A stretch of 64,000 nt of DNA from Aquiflexum lacus (GCF_015476655.1 NZ_JABFHF010000019.1:47065-111064), one strand, 5' to 3'. Shown: positions 18,018 to 26,632, counted from the stretch's first letter. Notes: generated by a model not told the origin, from the letters alone. A program made the numbers and translations.

Positions 18018-18737
18018 ATGAATCCTGAAAATAATCTCCCGGAAAAAATTATTTCAGAACTTAAGTCGCTATCGGACAAGGAAAAAGCATTATTCCTCCC
18101 CTATTTTTTCAAAACCGGAAAAGGTGAATACGGTGAAGGCGATCAATTTTTGGGTATCCAAGTTCCTCAGCAAAGAAAAATCGCCAAAAAATTCCTACCG
18201 GCAATCGATGAAAAGGACCTAATGATATTGATTACCTCTCCGTACCATGAGGTAAGATTAACAGCCCTTTTTATGCTGGTCAGCAAATATGAAAAATCAA
18301 AAACTCCTTTAGAAAAAAAGCAGTGGGTGGATTTTTACCTGAAAAACAAACAATATGTCAATAACTGGGATCTGGTAGACAGCACAGCACCCAAGATTTT
18401 GGGTTCATGGCTGTATGACAAAGACAGAACCTTGCTTTATAACCTTGCCACTTCAGACGACCTCTGGGACCAAAGGATAGCCATTATCAGCACTTTCTTC
18501 TTTATCCGTAAAAATGATTTTGATGATACATTGAAAATCTCTGAAATCTTACTTTTCCACAAACATGATCTCATTCACAAAGCTGTTGGCTGGATGCTCA
18601 GGGAAGTTGGGAACAGGGATTATCAAACCGAGTATGATTTTCTTAAAAAGCATTATAAGATTATGCCCAGAACGATGCTCAGATATGCCCTCGAAAAATT
18701 TGAGCCTGAGGTCAAGGAAATGTTTATGGCCAAATAA
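18018..18737 (+). CDS. AlkD-like DNA alkylation repair protein
   Basis: 239 residues of the AlkD/AlkC HEAT-repeat fold (DNA_alkylation family), DNA glycosylases that remove alkylated bases such as N3- and N7-methylpurines without flipping them. Visible: GIQVPQQRKIAKKF near residue 48, YVNNWDLVDSTAPKILG near residue 115 with the conserved Trp-Asp, and WDQRIAIISTFFFIRKND near residue 152. Length and order of helices fit the family. The gene is single, with the next gene 56 bp away. No Ada or AlkB neighbour is present. Whether it acts on DNA or, like some relatives, has lost activity cannot be told here. Confidence 0.88.
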   Translation: MNPENNLPEKIISELKSLSDKEKALFLPYFFKTGKGEYGEGDQFLGIQVPQQRKIAKKFLPAIDEKDLMILITSPYHEVRLTALFMLVSKYEKSKTPLEKKQWVDFYLKNKQYVNNWDLVDSTAPKILGSWLYDKDRTLLYNLATSDDLWDQRIAIISTFFFIRKNDFDDTLKISEILLFHKHDLIHKAVGWMLREVGNRDYQTEYDFLKKHYKIMPRTMLRYALEKFEPEVKEMFMAK

Positions 18738-18793
18738 GCTTACCTTGCTGATAATTTTTTCTAAATTAGTAGACTAACAAAAACCAGAATATT

Positions 18794-19381
18794 ATGAAAA
18801 CCTCTGTATTATTTTTACTGATCGCTTTAATCGTATTTCCTGCATTTTCACAGACCATCCCCAGCAAAGAAATCCAGATCAAAACTGCTCTTATGGCGGC
18901 ACCGGAAGACAAAAGAGAGGGTGCCATGGTCTACGGTTATAATGAAAAAGGTGAATTTATAGTGCTGAGAAAGGGAACCAATGAATTGGTCTGTCTGACC
19001 GATGACCCAAACAGTCCCGGCTTCAATGCCTCCTGCTACCATATTGGGCTGGAACCCTTTATGGAAAGAGGCCGACAATTGAAGAAAGAGGGGAAAGGAT
19101 TCCAGGAAATATTTGATATCAGAGAGGAAGAAGTCAAAAGCGGTAAACTCAAAATGCCCAAAGACGGGGCAACACTTTTTGTTCTGTCCGCTGATGCAGA
19201 AAATTACAACCTTCAAACCGGAGAAGTCAAAGACTCCTATCTTCGCTATGTGGTCTATATCCCTTGGGCTACTGAAGCAAGCACCGGCCTGCCCCTAAAG
19301 CCTTCAGGCCCGGCCATGCCATGGATCATGGATCCCGGAACTCATAGAGCACACATTATGATCAATCCGCCGAGGGATTAA
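18794..19381 (+). CDS. Secreted protein of unknown function
   Basis: 195 residues with a clear signal peptide (about 1-19, ending AFSQ). The mature part is alpha/beta-like, with a conserved-looking CYHIGLEPFMERG near residue 78 and, near the C-terminus, HRAHIMINPP, whose His residues could bind metal or haem. I do not recognise the family. The N-terminal region (ALMAAPEDKREGAMVYGY) suggests a small periplasmic binding or enzymatic domain. Downstream it converges on the DUF4221 gene. Confidence 0.65.
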   Translation: MKTSVLFLLIALIVFPAFSQTIPSKEIQIKTALMAAPEDKREGAMVYGYNEKGEFIVLRKGTNELVCLTDDPNSPGFNASCYHIGLEPFMERGRQLKKEGKGFQEIFDIREEEVKSGKLKMPKDGATLFVLSADAENYNLQTGEVKDSYLRYVVYIPWATEASTGLPLKPSGPAMPWIMDPGTHRAHIMINPPRD

Positions 19382-19421
19382 GAGGAAATAATCGCCTGAA
19401 TTTTAATGGTATAGAGAAGGA

Positions 19422-20561
19422 TTATTCAAAACTTACCCTGATAAATCCCATCTCATCATTCAAGTTTACGAATACCCACAACATCCCGTCCTTGACAAAA
19501 TATTTGGACAATGGGAGCCCGTTGAGTTCCGGTATTGGCGTTTCATCAAGAAGCTTGAAGTCGGCATCAAAGACACTAAGGTACACCTCGCTGTTGCTGA
19601 TTTCAGGTAAAAGCCATCCCATACGTTCTTCTTCTCCATATTGTGTAGAGGAAGAAAACCGGTAATATCGTTGATGCTTTGCATCCCAGACCAACTTCCC
19701 AAAACTTACCTGTCCAAGGTAATACTGAAGGGCATTCTTCCTATCATCCGTGGAATTGACCAAATCCCCTTCAGTGGTAAGCGTTACCTTGCTAGGTGTA
19801 TATGCAGCGGTATAATTGATGGCTTGAAGGGAATCACCGTGTGGAGAAAACACATAAAAATCATTGGCAAACTCATGGGATACGATGATTTTATCCCTTT
19901 GGCTGTTGATGTTGACTCTAGGTGCCCAATGATTATAAGTAGACAGGTCTCCTAAGGTGTATGTTTTATAATTATCATTGGGATCTATATCAATTATAGC
20001 TATCCTATTTTGGGATGCGTCCAATTTTTTTAAAATCACAGAATTTTTGGTGTAATTGACAAATAAGGAAAAAGCCGACTCGGGGAAATTAGGGTTGATC
20101 ACTTGTATATAAAATTTTTCTTCATCCAATATCCCTCCGTCTTCGGGAGAGACATTGGACCAATCAATCTTTTGGAGCAGTTTACCATCCAAGCTAATGA
20201 TTCCGGCCTTTTCTCCAGACAGGAACAACTGCCCCTCCCGGACACCTTTGATATCCGAAATCCAAAACCCTGTTCCGTCCGGTCCTTCCTGTTGCAATGG
20301 TAAAGTTCTTACCCATTCTAATCGGTCCAGATCTATTTTTTCGATACTGTGCGAATGTTTATTGAAATTGTACAAAAACCCGTCAACTTCACTGTAGTCT
20401 GCCACTCTGAGTTCATACTCTAAATACAAAATTTCCCCTTTGGCGTCCACAGTCACAGTATCAACGCTATAACTGAATGTATCAACCGTGATGTCTTCTC
20501 CCGGCTTTCCGCAGGAAAAACTTGCAATCAGTAAAATGGCGATAAGGGTCCTTGGGAACAT
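19422..20561 (-). CDS. DUF4221 family lipoprotein
   Basis: 379 residues. Signal peptide with lipobox SFSC near residue 17, then a WD/NHL-like beta-rich domain characteristic of DUF4221, a family of Bacteroidota lipoproteins often present in several copies per genome and usually with no assigned role. The repeated short strands (e.g. GILDEEKFYIQVINP, NRIAIIDIDPNDNY) suggest a beta-propeller. It is a lone gene with a 120-bp gap to the PIN-domain gene. Binding of a ligand at the cell surface or in the periplasm is inference. Confidence 0.75.
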   Translation of the reverse strand: MFPRTLIAILLIASFSCGKPGEDITVDTFSYSVDTVTVDAKGEILYLEYELRVADYSEVDGFLYNFNKHSHSIEKIDLDRLEWVRTLPLQQEGPDGTGFWISDIKGVREGQLFLSGEKAGIISLDGKLLQKIDWSNVSPEDGGILDEEKFYIQVINPNFPESAFSLFVNYTKNSVILKKLDASQNRIAIIDIDPNDNYKTYTLGDLSTYNHWAPRVNINSQRDKIIVSHEFANDFYVFSPHGDSLQAINYTAAYTPSKVTLTTEGDLVNSTDDRKNALQYYLGQVSFGKLVWDAKHQRYYRFSSSTQYGEEERMGWLLPEISNSEVYLSVFDADFKLLDETPIPELNGLPLSKYFVKDGMLWVFVNLNDEMGFIRVSFE

Positions 20562-20680
20562 TTGGATTGATTGGGGTTAAAAGTGGTAATTAGATTTAAA
20601 AGCTTTGCTGAGAAATAATGATGGTAAACATATCCATTTTAGGGATGGAAATCTAGGGCAATGATTGGGATTAACTAATT

Positions 20681-21187
20681 TTAACCCCATTTCTTAATCC
20701 GGTTTTCTATCTCCTTTCTAGTCTTTGCACCCGCATACACAATATTCATAGTAAAAAGCTTTTTAATCGTAGAAAGTGCTCTGGCTTTAGAACAAACACC
20801 ATTATCAACCAATAAGTCAAAAATCCACAAAAGTCCATGATATTCTAAAGCATGACTTTCTGCACATTTTCTTACAAGTTTATCACTGCTCAGCACAATT
20901 GCATTCCCGATTTCCAATGCGATGTAAATGACGGATCTATCCTCGGGAGATAGACCTCGGGGGAAGGCAATTTTTCCCATTTTTGAAAAATCCTGTTCAT
21001 CAAGGTTATGTACGATTAGCTTTCTCCCATCTTGGTATGCTTCCAATACCTGCTTTTGTTCTTGGAACAATTCATTCATAACCTCCACTGTTGTATGAAA
21101 CTCCAAGTCCAATTGAAAAAAGTCAGATATCAAATCCAACTCTATCAGATCTATAAAAATACAGGCATCGGTGACAGCAACCCTCAT
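20681..21187 (-). CDS. PIN-domain protein, candidate toxin partner
   Basis: 168 residues with PIN-like acidic positions: VTDACIFIDLIELDL (Asp6 and Asp12), a mid Glu in VMNELFQEQ, LSPEDRSVIYIA (Glu-Asp) and LSSDKLVRKCA (Asp). These support a metal-dependent RNase fold. The ATG shares its first base with the TGA of the upstream XRE/ImmA gene (TGATG), so translation is coupled. By analogy with HTH-ImmA/PIN pairs, this is the toxin or effector and the upstream protein its regulator. Substrate and toxicity are not shown. Confidence 0.75.
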   Translation of the reverse strand: MRVAVTDACIFIDLIELDLISDFFQLDLEFHTTVEVMNELFQEQKQVLEAYQDGRKLIVHNLDEQDFSKMGKIAFPRGLSPEDRSVIYIALEIGNAIVLSSDKLVRKCAESHALEYHGLLWIFDLLVDNGVCSKARALSTIKKLFTMNIVYAGAKTRKEIENRIKKWG

Positions 21188-22242
21188 CAGATAACCATAT
21201 TTTCCTTTCTAAACTCGGCCAATTTCTGATTTTTCAAAGCTGCTGCCTTACTGATGCTGATAAATTCCTCAGCCAAAGCCCTGAACAAAAGCTGAGAGAA
21301 GCGATTGGAATGCTCTACTCCTTCATAATCTACAGGTTCATTGACTCGAAATCCCAGCTGATTGAAAACCATATAAAACTGTTTGAGATAATTTTCAGAG
21401 ATTAATCCAAGATTTTTTGCCCGATAGACTAATGCCTGCATAGAAATACCATATTGCTGTTTGATGGCGCCAAGTTCATTCATCGACAGTTTACTTCTTT
21501 TACCGCCCAGTTCTTGTCTTAAAGTTTCCTCAGGGATTAACATGGCGGTTGCAAAAGCATGGCAGAATTTTTCCTTTTGCTTTTCTTCATATCCATTGAC
21601 ACCAAGGAGCAAGTGTCCAAGTTCATGTAAGGCAGTGAAACGCTTTCGGTCAAGCTTGTGTTCAAGCTTGGCTTTATTGAGCACGATTAAGGGGATATCC
21701 TTCCCATTCACCCAAGTAGCAAAACCATCAAATGACTCCTCGGAATCAATCTCAATCACCTTTATGTGATGATCTTCCAAAAGTTCGATTACATTGGAAA
21801 TGGCATCGGTTCCCAATCCCCAGGCAACCCTTAATTTTTCAGCTGCATTTTCTATATCCTTTAAAGAATTTATTACCATTCCATCAAGCGGATTATGAAA
21901 CTTGGTCTCTATGCCCAATATCTCCTCCAACTCAATGTAGCGGCTCAGTTTATTTTTAGCTATTTCTACAATCCTATTTTTCTCTTTTACAGGATAGGAA
22001 TCCAGTTTTCTAAATTCTATTTCACCGAATTCAATCACAGTATCGGTATGGAAATAGTCAGACCTGACATGAAGGGCTTCTGCCAATATGCCGATCATTT
22101 CTGAGTCAGGAACTACCTGCCCCTGCTCATACTTACTGATTGCTTGCTTGGTAATGCGGTTTTCTATACGGTCTGCCAGACCTTGCAGGGATAAGCCATT
22201 CATCAAACGGGCCGATTTGAGGCGCTCTGCTAAATATTTCAT
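21187..22242 (-). CDS. XRE-type regulator fused to ImmA/IrrE metallopeptidase
   Basis: 351 residues. The N-terminal XRE helix-turn-helix (about 5-60; KQAISKYEQGQVVPD) is followed by a linker and then the ImmA/IrrE-like zinc peptidase domain with ALHELGHLLLG near residue 205 and the third-ligand region CHAFATAMLIP. ImmA proteins cleave a partner repressor, and XRE-ImmA fusions usually regulate their own operon. It is the first gene of a coupled operon with the PIN protein. The 240 bp upstream holds four TGACATA-type motifs that are good candidate operators. Confidence 0.88.
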   Translation of the reverse strand: MKYLAERLKSARLMNGLSLQGLADRIENRITKQAISKYEQGQVVPDSEMIGILAEALHVRSDYFHTDTVIEFGEIEFRKLDSYPVKEKNRIVEIAKNKLSRYIELEEILGIETKFHNPLDGMVINSLKDIENAAEKLRVAWGLGTDAISNVIELLEDHHIKVIEIDSEESFDGFATWVNGKDIPLIVLNKAKLEHKLDRKRFTALHELGHLLLGVNGYEEKQKEKFCHAFATAMLIPEETLRQELGGKRSKLSMNELGAIKQQYGISMQALVYRAKNLGLISENYLKQFYMVFNQLGFRVNEPVDYEGVEHSNRFSQLLFRALAEEFISISKAAALKNQKLAEFRKENMVI

Positions 22243-22322
22243 AGGGTTAATTGATTAAATTCGTATATAAAAGTTAACGCAAATGTACAATTTCAGTTTA
22301 CATTATAGAATAATTTTATATA

Positions 22323-22378
22323 TATGTCAATTAGATATGACAAGCGGTCACTGACATAAACATCTTTTTTATGACATA
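22323..22378. promoter_or_regulatory. Cluster of TGACATA operator-like motifs
   Basis: Four related heptamers lie in 56 bp: TATGTCA 22323-22329, TATGACA 22336-22342, TGACATA 22352-22358 and TGACATA 22372-22378. The first is the reverse complement of the last two, giving an inverted arrangement. They sit between the XRE/ImmA gene and the divergent DUF2188 gene, where an autorepressor would bind. Confidence 0.45.
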
Positions 22379-22485
22379 ATGACTTAAAATAAGTAATTTG
22401 AATAAATTTTTCATAGCCCGGAACTCAAGTGACAAATTTGGTTTTTTATTTGTTAGTTGTCAACTACCATTAAACAATTCATAAA

Positions 22486-22713
22486 ATGTCAAAAGGTAAA
22501 AATCAACATGTAGTAAAGCATACAGACGGCTGGGCTGTAAGGGGTGCTGGAAATGATCGGGTAACTAGGGTTACCGAGACGCAAAGGGAGGCTATTCAAA
22601 TAGCTAGAGAAATCGCACAGAATCAAGAATCCGAATTGTTCATTCATGGCCGAAATGGCCGAATTCGGGAAAGGGATTCATTTGGAAATGATCCATTTCC
22701 ACCGAAGGGATGA
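22486..22713 (+). CDS. DUF2188 domain protein
   Basis: 75 residues, a full-length DUF2188 protein. The family is a small cytoplasmic fold with the pattern HVVKHTDGWAVRGAGN near residue 8, then a helix (TQREAIQIAREIAQNQ) and a final HGRNGRIRERDSFG, all visible here. Function is unknown; some members sit near stress or mobile genes. It is divergent from the XRE/ImmA-PIN operon and shares the operator-like intergenic region, so co-regulation is plausible. Confidence 0.75.
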   Translation: MSKGKNQHVVKHTDGWAVRGAGNDRVTRVTETQREAIQIAREIAQNQESELFIHGRNGRIRERDSFGNDPFPPKG

Positions 22714-22786
22714 AAGCCCCTTTTTGCAAAAAGCTTAATCCGGAAAGAAATATTTCCGTTTATTGAAAAGTCTTACGATTAAAAAA

Positions 22787-23056
22787 ATGAATATGAATAA
22801 AATTAAAAACGCAGGAAATGGCTTTGTAGAACTTAATGGATCCTTGTTAAATCTTAAAGCCTTTAAAGAAATCAATAAGGAATACTTAGGTTTTGAGTCT
22901 GATGACGGAAAAGATTATTCAATCTCCTTTACTCCGATTAGCCCCTCAAAGGAAGATTGGGAAAATGGAGTCGAGAGAACCTGGCATATTAGGTATAGTG
23001 ATGAAAAAGAAAGAGATTCTGATTTCGAGATAATTCAAGAAAGTTTAGCTGATTAG
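22787..23056 (+). CDS. Small protein of unknown function
   Basis: 89 residues from ATG 22787; a second ATG two codons later is equally possible. Acidic and soluble, with no membrane segment; WENGVERTWHIRYSDEK near residue 60 is its most distinctive part. It lies 73 bp after the DUF2188 gene on the same strand and is followed by a terminator at 23075, so the two form a small unit. I do not recognise it. A role linked to the neighbouring PIN operon is only a guess. Confidence 0.55.
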   Translation: MNMNKIKNAGNGFVELNGSLLNLKAFKEINKEYLGFESDDGKDYSISFTPISPSKEDWENGVERTWHIRYSDEKERDSDFEIIQESLAD

Positions 23057-23074
23057 AAATCACCTTGAGAAATG

Positions 23075-23105
23075 GGCTATTAGAGAATTAATAGCCTGTT
23101 TTTCC
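23075..23105 (+). terminator. Intrinsic terminator
   Basis: An 8-bp stem GGCTATTA / TAATAGCC (23075-23082, 23089-23096), a 6-nt loop and then TGTTTTTCC. It ends the two-gene unit above. Confidence 0.75.
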
Positions 23106-23381
23106 TGCAATGGGATCTTAATTGAATAAACATCAAAAAAAAACTTCATTATCCCAACCAGCGGTTGGTGGAAAACTAGACCCAACCACTAGCGCTACGA
23201 TCAATTTGTCCGATATAGCTTAGTCCTTAGCATCGAAACAGACTCAGAAGATATCCTGACACCGATTTTGAATGAATTGAGGGTGGAGTTTGAGGTGAAG
23301 AATTCATAACATTGAGTTTAGATTTTTCACCCTAATAAAAGACATCCATTTTCTTTTAAAAAAAAATCTAAAATCTAAAAT
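23106..23381. other. Intergenic region with possible decayed reading frame
   Basis: About 280 bp upstream of the end of the helicase gene. On the plus strand, an open frame without a start runs to a TAA at about 23307-23309 and reads LVLSIETDSEDILTPIL then NELRVEFEVKNS, protein-like in composition but not recognised. It may be the tail of a lost gene. The last 20 bp before 23382 contain TCTAAAA heptamer repeats. Confidence 0.3.
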
Positions 23382-24743
23382 TCATCCACCCTTCTTCCAC
23401 TTCCCCTTCGTCTTCATCTGATTTCTATTCCTTTTGGCTTTGGAGTTTTTGTTGCCGCGTTTCTTTTCCACTTTGTTTGGATTGGGTTTTGGGCGGGCCC
23501 TTTTTTCATGGAATCCACCTTTGAAGTCAGGATTCTCTTTTTTCTTCTGACTATCTATTTCCCTGGCATAGCCCTGCTGTTCTTCAAATGGAGTGGGAGT
23601 TACAGTCACTTCTGAGGGAATTTGCACAGTTGGCACTTCCATCCTGATAATCTCCTCAATTTTCTCAAAATGGTATTCTTCTGCAGGATTGATAAAAGTG
23701 ATGGCTGCACCTTCCTGTTCGGCCCTTCCGGTCCGACCAATTCTGTGGACATAATCTTCATAGATCAAAGGCACGTCAAAGTTGACCACATGACTGACCA
23801 TACTGACATCAAGGCCTCTTGCGGCTACATCTGTTGCTACCAGTATCCTGACCTCTCCTGCTTTGAAATCCTCCATGGAATTGATACGGGTATTCTGCCC
23901 CTTATTGGCATGGATGACCCTTATTGAACCCAAATGTTTTCTTTCCAGATAACTGAAGACCGACTCAGCATTTTTTCGGGATTTGGTAAAGATCATTACC
24001 CGTTTGAAATCCTGACTTTCCAACAAATGAACCAACAGGTTGATCTTTGTCTTGATATTGGGCACCAAGTATTTCACCTGTTGAATGGTATCGGCAGTGG
24101 TAGCCTGAATGGCTATTTCGACACGCTCCGGAAACTCCAGGAAATCATGGGAAAGCTTTTCGATTTTCCCACTGAAAGTTGCAGAGAAAAGCATGTTTTG
24201 TCTTTTGACTGGAATCACTTCCAATATCGCCCTGATCTGTCCTAAAAAGCCCATATCCAACATTTTGTCCGCCTCATCCATGACCATGGTTTTGATCTCC
24301 CTGGTAAAAATTTCACCACGCTTATATAAGTCCAAAAACCTTCCCGGTGTAGAAATGATAATATCCACTCCTGCCTGTACTTTTTCAATTTGGATTTTTG
24401 GCCCTATTCCACCGTAAAGACTCACAAACCTGAGATCGGTATATTTTCCAAAATCTACCACAGCTTCTGCTATCTGCATCACCAGTTCCCTGGTAGGTGC
24501 TAAAATCAATGCCCTTGGATGCTGACCTTGGGCGTATTTGACTTTCATCAGCAATGGCAAAACATAAGCTGCTGTTTTGCCAGTGCCCGTCTGTGCTATC
24601 CCCAAAACATCATGGCCTGCCAATGCTAGAGGAATGCCCTGTTCCTGTATCGGGGTAGGTTTGGTATATCCCGCATCCCTGACTGCATCCAAAAGTTGCT
24701 TATTCAGTTTAAAATTCTCAAAAGATTGAAGGCTATCAGACAT
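23382..24743 (-). CDS. DEAD-box RNA helicase, RhlE type
   Basis: 453 residues. ATP-dependent RNA helicase core with all motifs in order: GYTKPTPIQEQG (Q motif), AQTGTGKT (Walker A), PTRELVMQ, STPGR, DEADKMLDMGF, SATFSG, then RecA-2 with KSRKNAES, ATDVAARGLD and HRIGRTGRAE. The C-terminal 80 residues are a Lys/Arg/Gly/Asn-rich tail, as in RhlE proteins, likely for RNA binding in ribosome assembly or mRNA decay. It is divergent from the dihydroorotase gene. The 132-bp region between them holds an 8-bp hairpin (24801-24826) of unknown use. Confidence 0.92.
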   Translation of the reverse strand: MSDSLQSFENFKLNKQLLDAVRDAGYTKPTPIQEQGIPLALAGHDVLGIAQTGTGKTAAYVLPLLMKVKYAQGQHPRALILAPTRELVMQIAEAVVDFGKYTDLRFVSLYGGIGPKIQIEKVQAGVDIIISTPGRFLDLYKRGEIFTREIKTMVMDEADKMLDMGFLGQIRAILEVIPVKRQNMLFSATFSGKIEKLSHDFLEFPERVEIAIQATTADTIQQVKYLVPNIKTKINLLVHLLESQDFKRVMIFTKSRKNAESVFSYLERKHLGSIRVIHANKGQNTRINSMEDFKAGEVRILVATDVAARGLDVSMVSHVVNFDVPLIYEDYVHRIGRTGRAEQEGAAITFINPAEEYHFEKIEEIIRMEVPTVQIPSEVTVTPTPFEEQQGYAREIDSQKKKENPDFKGGFHEKRARPKPNPNKVEKKRGNKNSKAKRNRNQMKTKGKWKKGG

Positions 24744-24875
24744 GTTTTTGTATTTTTGAACTTAATTAGGAAGGCAGAAAATAAACCATTACCTGAAACC
24801 AAGGGTTAATTTTGGTCATAACCCTTAGCGGCTTATTATTCAATTGTCAATAAATCTCTCCAAATCAAGAACAAA

Positions 24876-26225
24876 ATGAAAAGTATATTAATCACCGGTG
24901 CAAATATAGTAAATGAAGGCAAGATTACCCGTTCTGATATTTTAATCAAAGATGGCTTAATTTATAATGTTGGCAGAGACCTTTCTGAATTTGAAGCCGA
25001 CATGACTATAGACGCAAGTGGCAAATATATTTTTCCGGGATTGATCGATGACCAAGTACATTTTAGGGAACCGGGTTTGACGCATAAGGCTGATATCTAT
25101 ACCGAAAGCAAAGCTGCCGTAGCAGGGGGAATTACGTCCTACATGGAAATGCCAAATACCGTTCCACAAGCCGTTACATTGGAACTATTGGAAGATAAAT
25201 TCAAAATCGCTTCTGAAAAATCCCTGGCCAATTATTCTTTTTTCTTCGGGGCTACCAATGATAATATCGAGGAGATCCTTAAAGTTGACCCCGAGAATGT
25301 TTGCGGCATCAAAGTATTCCAAGGTTCGTCCACAGGCAATATGCTGGTGGACAATCCAAAAAGTCTGGACAGGATTTTTGCTGAATGTAAGATGATCATC
25401 GCCACGCACAGTGAAAATGACGAAATCATTAAAGCAAATCTTGAGAAATATCAAGCAGAATTCGGAGATGATATTCCAGTAAAATACCATCCTAAAATCA
25501 GGTCTGCCCAAGCTTGTTATGATGCTTCTAAAAAAGTAGTGGATCTTGCAAGAAAATACGGCAGCAGGCTTCATGTCTTGCATATCAGTACTGGTAAAGA
25601 AGTTGGGCTTTTTGACAACAGACTGCCATTAGAAGAAAAAAGAATAACTGCTGAAGCCTGTATCCACCACATGTGGTTTTCGGAAGAAGATTATGATAAA
25701 AAGGGAAATTTTATCAAATGGAACCCAGCAGTAAAATCCGCTGATGATAGGGATAAAATATTAGAAGGGGTTTTGGACGGGCATATTGATGTCATCGCCA
25801 CGGACCATGCTCCACATACCATTGAAGAAAAAAGTAAAACCTACTTATCCGCACCTTCAGGAGGGCCATTGGTACAGCACAGCTTAGTGGCCATGCTGGA
25901 CCTTTACCATCAGGGTAAAATCAGATTGGAACAGATTGCTGAAAAAATGTGCCATAACCCTGCGATACTTTTTGAAATTGATAAAAGAGGATATATCCGT
26001 CCAGGCTATCATGCTGATTTGGTGATTGCAGACTTAGACAGCCCATGGACGGTAGCAAAAGAGAATATTCTTTCTAAATGCGGTTGGTCGCCATTTGAAG
26101 GGCATACTTTTAAGTCCAAAGTAACCCATACGGTTGTATCTGGGCACTTAGCGTTCGAAAACGGCACATTTCATGAAGAACAGAAAGGACAACGTTTAAA
26201 ATTTTCAAGAAAATTACAGGATTGA
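24876..26225 (+). CDS. pyrC: Dihydroorotase (class I type)
   Basis: Cyclises carbamoyl-aspartate to dihydroorotate in pyrimidine synthesis. 449 residues. The TIM-barrel amidohydrolase has IKVFQGSSTGNML near residue 147 (the Lys that is usually carboxylated), ATHSEND and LHVLHIST (metal His) and VIATDHAPHT near residue 310 (catalytic Asp). In place of the usual Asp-x-His-x-His metal motif it reads LIDDQVHFREPG near residue 58, so the first histidine is Gln. I recall this form in other Bacteroidota. The remaining motifs are intact, so the enzyme is probably active. Single gene followed by tRNA-His. Confidence 0.88.
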   Translation: MKSILITGANIVNEGKITRSDILIKDGLIYNVGRDLSEFEADMTIDASGKYIFPGLIDDQVHFREPGLTHKADIYTESKAAVAGGITSYMEMPNTVPQAVTLELLEDKFKIASEKSLANYSFFFGATNDNIEEILKVDPENVCGIKVFQGSSTGNMLVDNPKSLDRIFAECKMIIATHSENDEIIKANLEKYQAEFGDDIPVKYHPKIRSAQACYDASKKVVDLARKYGSRLHVLHISTGKEVGLFDNRLPLEEKRITAEACIHHMWFSEEDYDKKGNFIKWNPAVKSADDRDKILEGVLDGHIDVIATDHAPHTIEEKSKTYLSAPSGGPLVQHSLVAMLDLYHQGKIRLEQIAEKMCHNPAILFEIDKRGYIRPGYHADLVIADLDSPWTVAKENILSKCGWSPFEGHTFKSKVTHTVVSGHLAFENGTFHEEQKGQRLKFSRKLQD

Positions 26226-26228
26226 GTA

Positions 26229-26259
26229 TTGCTTAGGAAAGAGCGAAACATTACCTTTG
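26229..26259 (+). promoter_or_regulatory. Promoter of tRNA-His
   Basis: TTG at 26229-26231, a 20-bp spacer, TACCTTTG at 26252-26259, about 40 bp before the tRNA. It fits the Bacteroidota consensus very well. Confidence 0.75.
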
Positions 26260-26299
26260 CAGTCGAATCCAGAAATACTTGGATCAATAATCCTAAATG

Positions 26300-26373
26300 G
26301 TGGTTGTAGCTCAGCTGGTTAGAGCGCTGGTTTGTGGATCCAGAGGTCGCCGGTTCGAACCCGGTCTTCCACC
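26300..26373 (+). tRNA. tRNA-His (GTG anticodon)
   Basis: Cloverleaf: acceptor GTGGTTG, D-arm GCTC/GAGC, anticodon loop TTGTGGA with GTG, T-arm GCCGG TTCGAAC CCGGT, 3' acceptor strand CTTCCAC and discriminator C. A G precedes position 1, as needed for the tRNA-His extra G. CCA is not encoded. Positions 5-68 and 6-67 would be U-U, and the last anticodon-stem pair (31-39) is also U-U, so the stems are weaker than usual. Identity is secure from the anticodon and discriminator. Confidence 0.93.
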
Positions 26374-26375
26374 CT

Positions 26376-26403
26376 AAACCCCTCTCCATGAGAGGGGTTT
26401 TAT
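26376..26403 (+). terminator. Intrinsic terminator after tRNA-His
   Basis: Perfect 10-bp stem AAACCCCTCT / AGAGGGGTTT (26376-26385, 26391-26400) with a 5-nt loop and a short T/A-rich tail. Confidence 0.85.
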
Positions 26404-26477
26404 TATTTTAAGAACCAATAATGAACCCGAATGGCATAAATTTTGTATAGATGGTTAAAATTTAAATTTGAAAGGCA

Positions 26478-26618
26478 ATGTTTACATTATTCAAAGCTTC
26501 GCCCAAATTCCCAAAGGTCAAGCCTGTCAATCTGAAGTTTGTTCAGTTATACATGACCAAGTTTGAAGAATCACTCAAAAACTTTGAGGAATTACAAAAA
26601 GAAAGCATCCGATACTAA
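26478..26618 (+). CDS. 46-residue basic protein, unknown function
   Basis: Short gene between the tRNA and the debranching-enzyme gene. It begins MFTLFKASPKFPKVKPV and ends in an amphipathic, mostly acidic helix (FEESLKNFEELQKESIRY). There is no signal peptide. The support is indirect: ordinary codon choice, a purine-rich GAAAGGCA just before the ATG, and its own strong terminator 15 bp after the stop. I do not recognise a family. Confidence 0.45.
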   Translation: MFTLFKASPKFPKVKPVNLKFVQLYMTKFEESLKNFEELQKESIRY

Positions 26619-26632
26619 TTTTGGATAAAATG

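Noticed and set aside
24801..24826. Hairpin AAGGGTTA/TAACCCTT as a pyrC attenuator
   Set aside because: It has no T-run on the plus strand and lies 50 bp before pyrC without a leader peptide frame; function cannot be supported.
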